Of a stretch of DNA of 64,000 bases, positions 59,407 through 64,000 are shown piece by piece. A program made the position numbers and the translations under genes. Within the stretch, counting starts at the first letter, position 1, and each line of letters opens with the position of its first letter. The notes beneath the pieces were generated by a model. That model made no database searches. It was not told the DNA's origin and saw only the letters and a program-made list of their open reading frames with translations. The stretch is from Nocardia uniformis NBRC 13702 (GTDB lineage: Bacteria; Actinomycetota; Actinomycetes; Mycobacteriales; Mycobacteriaceae): contig NZ_BDCE01000061.1 of the NCBI RefSeq assembly GCF_001613345.1, positions 37,977 through 101,976 on the forward strand, given 5' to 3'.

Positions 59407-62400
59407 GTGGTGACCGATGAGGGCGGCTACGGCCGGTTTGGGGCGTTGTCCCGTGTTGAGCTGGAGAGGTTCTTCTACCTCGATGACGAAGACCGGAAGC
59501 TGATCGCGGGTCGGCGGCGGGACTACAACCGGTTGGGATTCGCGCTTCAGGTCGTGACTGTCCGTCAGCTCGGAATGTTCCTGGCCGATCCGCTCGACGT
59601 GCCGCCCGAACTGATCGAATATCTCGCCGAACAGTTGGCTATCGAGGACTCCTCGTGCGTGAAGCAGTACACCGACCGGGACAAGACCAAACTCGAACAT
59701 GCCTGGGAGATCCAGCGCGAGTACGGATTGACCTCCTACAGCGAGGTCGAGGCGGAGTTGGCGGCCTGGGTCGCGGACCAGGCGTGGGTGAGCGGTGACG
59801 GACCGAAGGCGATGTTCGCCGGCGCGGTCGATTGGCTGCGCAAGCGCCAAGCGCTGCTGCCGGGTCCTCGGACGTTGGAGCGTTTGGTCACCGATGGACG
59901 ACAGGCCGCTGATCAGCGGTTGTGGAGTGCGCTGACCGATCCAGTGACTGCGCAGTCCGCGTCAGCGCTGCTGGCGTTGCTGGATGTGCCCGAGGGCAAA
60001 CGCCGCGTCAGCGAGCTGGAACGGCTTCGCCGGGGCGTGTTCCGGGCCAGTTCCAAGGGGATGGTGGCCGCGCTGGACCGCCTGGGCGACCTCATCGCGC
60101 TGGGCGGTCATTCCTTGGATGTGTCGATGGTTCCGCAGCGTCGGGTGATCGGTTTGGCCACCTACGGGTTGTCGAGCAAGGCTCCCGCGTTGCGCCGTCT
60201 CGAGCCCCGCCGCAATCGGCTGGCGGTCATGGTCGCCACGGTGAAAGTGCTCTCGGGCAGAGCGACCGATGATGTGCTCGAGTTGTTCGACCTGTTGATG
60301 GTCACCGATCTGATGTCCAAGGCCGAACGCGAGTCGCGCGAGGAGAAGCTGCGCCGATATCCACGGGTCTCGCGTTATGCGGGCAAGCTCGCGGCGGCGG
60401 TGAGGGTGCTGTTGGAGATGACCGAGATCGAACCGGACCTGAGTTTGGAGATGATGTGGGATCTGATCGAGAACACCGCGACCAAGAGTGAGTTGCGTGC
60501 CGCGGTCGCGGTGATCGACGAGCTCGTTCCGGTCGATGACGCCGAACTCAACGAGCAGCGCCTCGAAGAGCTGGCCGGTCGCCTGGCCACGGTGCGGGTG
60601 TTCCTGCCCCGGCTGATGCGGACCGTGGTGTTCGGGGCCACGGCGGACGGTGCGCCGGTGTTGGTGGCGATGAAGACCCTGGGCGAGCTGATGTCGACGA
60701 AGTCGAAACTGCCCGCGAGCTGGCTCGATGCCCGCCAGGTCGATCACGACCTCATCGGCGGTGGGTGGAAGCGTCTGGTCTACCGGGAAGGCCGCCCGCC
60801 CGAGACGGTGGACCGCGCCGCGTACACGCTGTGCCTGCTCGAGCAGTTCCACCGGCATCTCAAGCACCGCAACATCTTTGCCCCGCAGTCGACGCGGTGG
60901 CGCGATCCGCGCGCCCAGCTGTTGGCCGGGCCCGCGTGGGAACAATCACGCGAGGCCGGGATGAACGCGTTGAACCTGCCCGAGGATCCGGGAGCATTGC
61001 TCGCCGAGCATGCCGCCGCGGTCGATACCGCCTACCGGGAGGTCGCCGCGCGGTTGGACAGTGACGGTCCGGCGAGCGTCGATGAGGACGGCCGCCTGCA
61101 CCTGGCCGCGTTGAAGGCCGAGCCGGACCCGCCGTCACTGGTGGATCTGCGGCGCCGAGTCGAGGCGATGGTGCCCGAGATCGACCTGCCCGAACTGGTT
61201 TTGGAAGTCATGTCCTGGGTGCCCGGATTCACCGAGTCGTTCACCCACGTGTCCGGCAACGGTGCCCGTGTCGCCGATCTGGGATTGTCGGTCGCCGCGG
61301 TGCTGTGCGCCAACGCGATGAACGTGGGTTTCAAACCGGTGACCAGCCCCGGTGTGGACGCGCTGACCCGTGACCGGCTGCACCATGTCGACCAGAACTA
61401 CGTGCGTTCGGAAACGTTGACCGGGGCCAATGTCGAGCTGATCAAGGCCCAAGCCTGGATCGAGTTGGCGCAGCTGTGGGGTGGTGGACTCCTCGCGTCG
61501 GTCGACGGCATGCGGTTCGTGGTGCCGGTCCGCACGATCCACGCGCGACCGAACTCGAAATATTTCGGCCGTAAGCGGGGCATCACCTGGTTGAACATGC
61601 TCAACGACCAGTCCGCCGGCCTGTCGGCCAAGGTGGTGTTCGGGACGCCGCGCGACTCGCTGAACTTCATCGACGTCGTGCAGCTCCAGCAGGGCGGGAA
61701 GGTCCCCGAAGCGATCATCACCGACACCGGCTCCTATTCCGACATCGTGTTCGGTCTGGTGCATTTGATCGGCAAGCAGTATCGGCCGCAGTTGGCGAAT
61801 CTGCCCGATCAGCGGTTGTGGCGGTTCGATACCCGCGCGGACTACGGCCCGCTGGATCAGGCCGCGCGGGGACGCATCGACACCGACAAGATCACCGCGC
61901 ACTGGGAGGACATGTGCCGGGTCGCGGTGTCGATCAACGCGTGTGAGGTCTCCGCGCACGACGTCACACGCATGATCTCCCGCGACGGGAACCCCACCCC
62001 GTTGGGCCAGGGGATCGCGCACTACGGGCGGATCTTCAAAACCCTGCACATCCTGCGCCTGGCCGATGACGAACCGTATCGGCGCGAAGGCAAGGCCCAA
62101 GCCAATCTGGGAGAGGGCCGCCACGATCTGGCGCGGCGGATCTACCACGGCAAGAAGGGGGAGATGACCCGCACCTATTACGAGGGCATGGAAGATCAGC
62201 TCAACGCGCTCGGATTGGTGCTCAACTGCACGGTGTTGTGGAATACGTTCTACACCAACCGTGCCCTGGAACAGCTACGCGCCCAAGGCTATCCGGTGCT
62301 CGACGCCGACGCGGCGCGGCTGTCGGCGTTCATCCGCACTCACATCGGCATCGACGGCCACTACGCCTTCCACCTTGCCGATCTCGGCGGAAAGTACCGG

Positions 62401-62436
62401 CCGCTACGCGATCCTGATGCCCACGACGACGAGTAA
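59407..62436 (+). CDS. tnpA: Tn3-family transposase (TnpA)
   Basis: About 1009 residues, full length for Tn3 TnpA. The N-terminal part has RRRDYNRLGFALQVVTVRQLG and a DUF4158-like DNA-binding region. The catalytic core is in the C-terminal 400: DGMRFVVPVRTIHARPNSKY, ITDTGSYSDIVFGLVHLIGK (second Asp), and the end NTFYTNRALEQLRAQG, plus the Glu region CTVLWNTFY. It catalyses replicative transposition to cointegrates. The start is GTG 59407 or 59410. A resolvase gene and res site are not in the window. Confidence 0.95.
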   Translation: MVTDEGGYGRFGALSRVELERFFYLDDEDRKLIAGRRRDYNRLGFALQVVTVRQLGMFLADPLDVPPELIEYLAEQLAIEDSSCVKQYTDRDKTKLEHAWEIQREYGLTSYSEVEAELAAWVADQAWVSGDGPKAMFAGAVDWLRKRQALLPGPRTLERLVTDGRQAADQRLWSALTDPVTAQSASALLALLDVPEGKRRVSELERLRRGVFRASSKGMVAALDRLGDLIALGGHSLDVSMVPQRRVIGLATYGLSSKAPALRRLEPRRNRLAVMVATVKVLSGRATDDVLELFDLLMVTDLMSKAERESREEKLRRYPRVSRYAGKLAAAVRVLLEMTEIEPDLSLEMMWDLIENTATKSELRAAVAVIDELVPVDDAELNEQRLEELAGRLATVRVFLPRLMRTVVFGATADGAPVLVAMKTLGELMSTKSKLPASWLDARQVDHDLIGGGWKRLVYREGRPPETVDRAAYTLCLLEQFHRHLKHRNIFAPQSTRWRDPRAQLLAGPAWEQSREAGMNALNLPEDPGALLAEHAAAVDTAYREVAARLDSDGPASVDEDGRLHLAALKAEPDPPSLVDLRRRVEAMVPEIDLPELVLEVMSWVPGFTESFTHVSGNGARVADLGLSVAAVLCANAMNVGFKPVTSPGVDALTRDRLHHVDQNYVRSETLTGANVELIKAQAWIELAQLWGGGLLASVDGMRFVVPVRTIHARPNSKYFGRKRGITWLNMLNDQSAGLSAKVVFGTPRDSLNFIDVVQLQQGGKVPEAIITDTGSYSDIVFGLVHLIGKQYRPQLANLPDQRLWRFDTRADYGPLDQAARGRIDTDKITAHWEDMCRVAVSINACEVSAHDVTRMISRDGNPTPLGQGIAHYGRIFKTLHILRLADDEPYRREGKAQANLGEGRHDLARRIYHGKKGEMTRTYYEGMEDQLNALGLVLNCTVLWNTFYTNRALEQLRAQGYPVLDADAARLSAFIRTHIGIDGHYAFHLADLGGKYRPLRDPDAHDDE

Positions 62437-62567
62437 CGGTGTCGGTGGGCGGTGGCAGCATCATCGGGTGAGGCCGGTGTCTGGTCCCCTTCGGACCTGG
62501 TCGATGGGGCGGGGGCTCCGGAACTGTGGCCGGGGCTCCCGCCGCGTGAAGCACCACAGTCGCCGAT

Positions 62568-62858
62568 TCAGGCCCGAACTCCGGCGCGGTGGGCGAGTTC
62601 GCGCAAGGGGGTGCGACGGTCGTGGTCGAGTAGTTCGGCAACGACTTGCCGCAGCAGGGTCTGGTACTTCACCCATTCGGGTCCGCCGATGTTCTCCGCG
62701 GTCAGCAGACCCAGGGCCTTGCGGTGTTCACCGATCCGCACCAGCGCCGCGGCCCGGTCGGTGAGGTGTGCCGGGCCTAGGAGACCGGATTCAGGCCGGA
62801 CCCGCCGTGAGGCATGGCGCGGGCCACGGTAAGAGCCGAGAACGGAACTGGCCGCCAC
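62568..62858 (-). pseudogene. C-terminal fragment of a HTH/TPR-type regulator
   Basis: Residues in the 96-codon frame: HLTDRAAALVRIGEHRKALG, AENIGGPEWVKYQTLLRQVV and DHDRRTPLRELAHRAGV. This is the typical end of actinobacterial XRE regulators with TPR-like repeats, in which the N-terminal HTH and about 250 residues should precede. They are missing here and the neighbouring DNA upstream does not supply them, so it is a truncated remnant, perhaps left by insertion of the adjacent transposon. Confidence 0.6.
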
Positions 62859-62879
62859 CGAGATTCCGGTGGCGGCCAG
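62848..62879 (-). terminator. Hairpin terminator
   Basis: Perfect 13-bp stem (ctggccgccaccg / cggtggcggccag), 6-base loop, 42 bases past the stop of the minus-strand gene at 62922. Confidence 0.75.
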
Positions 62880-62921
62880 CTATCACGAATTCATGTGGCT
62901 ACGCGGTGTCGCAGCGCCTGG

Positions 62922-63278
62922 TCAGCGTTCTCCGGTGCCGTGTGGCGGCAGAATGGCGAAATCGTCGCGTTGGGATGTGACGCCGACCGGACCCTGGGTG
63001 GGGACTTCGCCCGGGGCTTGGCCTGCCTGGGCGTCTTCTGCGAACTCGTGTGGTGTGGTGGGTTTGCCGTCCGGCACGATCGGGTCGGCTTCCCAGTCGT
63101 GGTCGGGGTCATCCTGTGGGTGCTGCACCATTTCGCTCCTGTTGGTCTGTGCGCCGTGTCGGTCGGCGGTCGACGGTGTCGACGAGGATTGGCTCGACGC
63201 GACGAACACGCCGAGACCGACGAGTACGAACGCTGCGGCGGCGGTCCCCGCGACCAGGTATTTCTTCATTGTGGTCAT
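62922..63278 (-). CDS. Small membrane-anchored or secreted protein (118 aa)
   Basis: 118 residues. MKKYLVAGTAAAAFVLVGLGVFVASS is a signal peptide or anchor. The rest is polar and Pro/Asp-rich (NRSEMVQHPQDDPDHDWEAD, GEVPTQGPVGVTSQRDD) without cysteines. GGGAGG lies four bases before ATG 63278. It follows the NucA/NucB-type nuclease by 60 bases and probably shares its transcript; it could be a cognate inhibitor or an export partner (inference). Confidence 0.65.
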   Translation of the reverse strand: MTTMKKYLVAGTAAAAFVLVGLGVFVASSQSSSTPSTADRHGAQTNRSEMVQHPQDDPDHDWEADPIVPDGKPTTPHEFAEDAQAGQAPGEVPTQGPVGVTSQRDDFAILPPHGTGER

Positions 63279-63337
63279 CCGCCCTCCCGCCTGGCTAACT
63301 TCAGGCACGCTGGTGTTCACGGTACGCCGTCCCTCGA

Positions 63338-64000
63338 TCACGGGGGAGGCGGCAGAGTGCCTCCTCGGGCATCGATGGCGTAGGGATCCTGGTTGATGAC
63401 TCGCATCAGTGCGTAAAAGGTGCCGAGTTTACGTCCGCTGGTGATGTTCTGGTCGTGGTTGATCATGCACACGCTGTAGCCGCGCTGATCGCTGCTGGAA
63501 CCCAGGTCGGGCACATGGCACTCGGGGTTGAAGGTTCGTCCCGGGCCGCCGGAGGTCGCGGCTCCTTCGGTGCTGGACGCGAATGGATACTCATCGCAGC
63601 TGCGGCCGTCGACCTTGCGGGCATCCGACACCGGACCGCGCTTGGGACAGGCGGTTTGCCGGTTGATGTCGATGCTGTTGCGGTCGGCCTGCCGGTGAAG
63701 CGGCCGACCGGCGACACCGGGCAGCCCTGAACCGATCGCGGCCTGGATGTGACCGGTCTGTTCGGCGACGTCAGCGCCGATAGCGAAGGTGGGTGTATGA
63801 CTGGCGACGACACATCCCTGCTGCCAGTTGCCTTGGTTGTTCTTGATTGTCGTGTCGCAACGCATTTGGTTCATCGTGATGGTGTCGGAGTTCGATTCGC
63901 TGATGTTGGGTGCGTTGTTTCCGAACCAGTACTCGATCGACATCGTTCGTGCGGCGATGTCGTGGTCGGCCATGTCGTGTTCTTTCCACTTGACCACGAA
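63338..64000 (-). CDS. NucA/NucB-type deoxyribonuclease domain protein (5' end outside window)
   Basis: The frame continues through the window edge, so the N-terminus is missing; 221 codons are visible. The core KVDGRSCDEYPFASSTEGAA has the DEYPFAS signature of NucA/NucB DNases. Other parts, GVAGRPLHRQADRNSIDINR and YSVCMINHDQNITSGRKLGT, fit the same family. Upstream, EYWFGNNAPNISESNSDTIT and paired cysteines suggest an extracellular domain. In actinobacteria such domains end long secreted proteins and may be used as competition effectors. Confidence 0.78.
   Translation of the reverse strand, partial: FVVKWKEHDMADHDIAARTMSIEYWFGNNAPNISESNSDTITMNQMRCDTTIKNNQGNWQQGCVVASHTPTFAIGADVAEQTGHIQAAIGSGLPGVAGRPLHRQADRNSIDINRQTACPKRGPVSDARKVDGRSCDEYPFASSTEGAATSGGPGRTFNPECHVPDLGSSSDQRGYSVCMINHDQNITSGRKLGTFYALMRVINQDPYAIDARGGTLPPPP

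Overview
The window is high-GC actinobacterial DNA, most likely from Nocardia or a close relative. This rests on the codon usage, the many GTG/TTG starts behind good Shine-Dalgarno sequences, and gene order. The left half follows the Mycobacterium tuberculosis order Rv2464c to Rv2478c: nei, rpiB, a mycothiol-dependent DsbA-like protein, pepN, a DUF5130 protein, HNH, glbO, aglA, a conserved unknown, a thioesterase, NAD-GDH, EttA and an SSB paralogue. Lineage-specific genes are interspersed.

1-35 kb, core-like chromosome. It begins with a truncated membrane protein, a small broken copy of part of nei, a VapBC toxin-antitoxin pair and two tiny overlapping ORFs. The conserved block follows, broken by an M48 protease, a ferredoxin-reductase-type flavoprotein, an AraC regulator divergent from a flavodoxin-fold oxidoreductase, purC, and an AhpD-like protein. 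Next comes a tandem clpP pair whose second member has lost the catalytic serine. A PopR/ClgR-like regulator ending in -LAA lies next to it, and a 34-bp perfect palindrome lies in the divergent promoter. An XRE-cupin regulator with azlCD, a PLP dehydratase and a CopD-CtaG fusion complete the half. Intergenic spaces carry at least two families of GC-rich repeats, and several strong hairpins act as probable terminators.

35.2-40.6 kb, island edge. A tRNA-Arg(TCT) gene is overlapped at its 3' half by the stop end of a large serine recombinase, as expected for integration at a tRNA. A small coupled ORF, an almost gene-free stretch, a polytopic membrane protein and a divergent two-domain HTH regulator with a candidate operator follow.

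40.8-53.2 kb, the most interesting block. Ten minus-strand genes, mostly with 4- to 16-base overlaps, encode in transcription order: a SIR2-like protein lacking the usual catalytic His, a NUDIX hydrolase, a class IV aminotransferase, a HAD phosphatase, two GT4 glycosyltransferases, an inositol-monophosphatase-like enzyme, an APH-type kinase, a methyltransferase and a UDP-glucose 6-dehydrogenase. A HTH-type regulator and an HEXXGH/EGWA metallopeptidase are transcribed away from it. This looks like one coordinated pathway making a modified glyco-conjugate, with its own regulator. I do not recognise its product.

53.2-64 kb, mobile or accessory DNA. It holds a XRE/DUF397 pair, a plus-strand string of very small unknown genes containing a frameshifted glycine-zipper gene, a Tn3-family transposase with a 38-bp terminal repeat, a truncated regulator fragment, a small secreted or anchored protein and a NucA/NucB-type nuclease cut by the window end.
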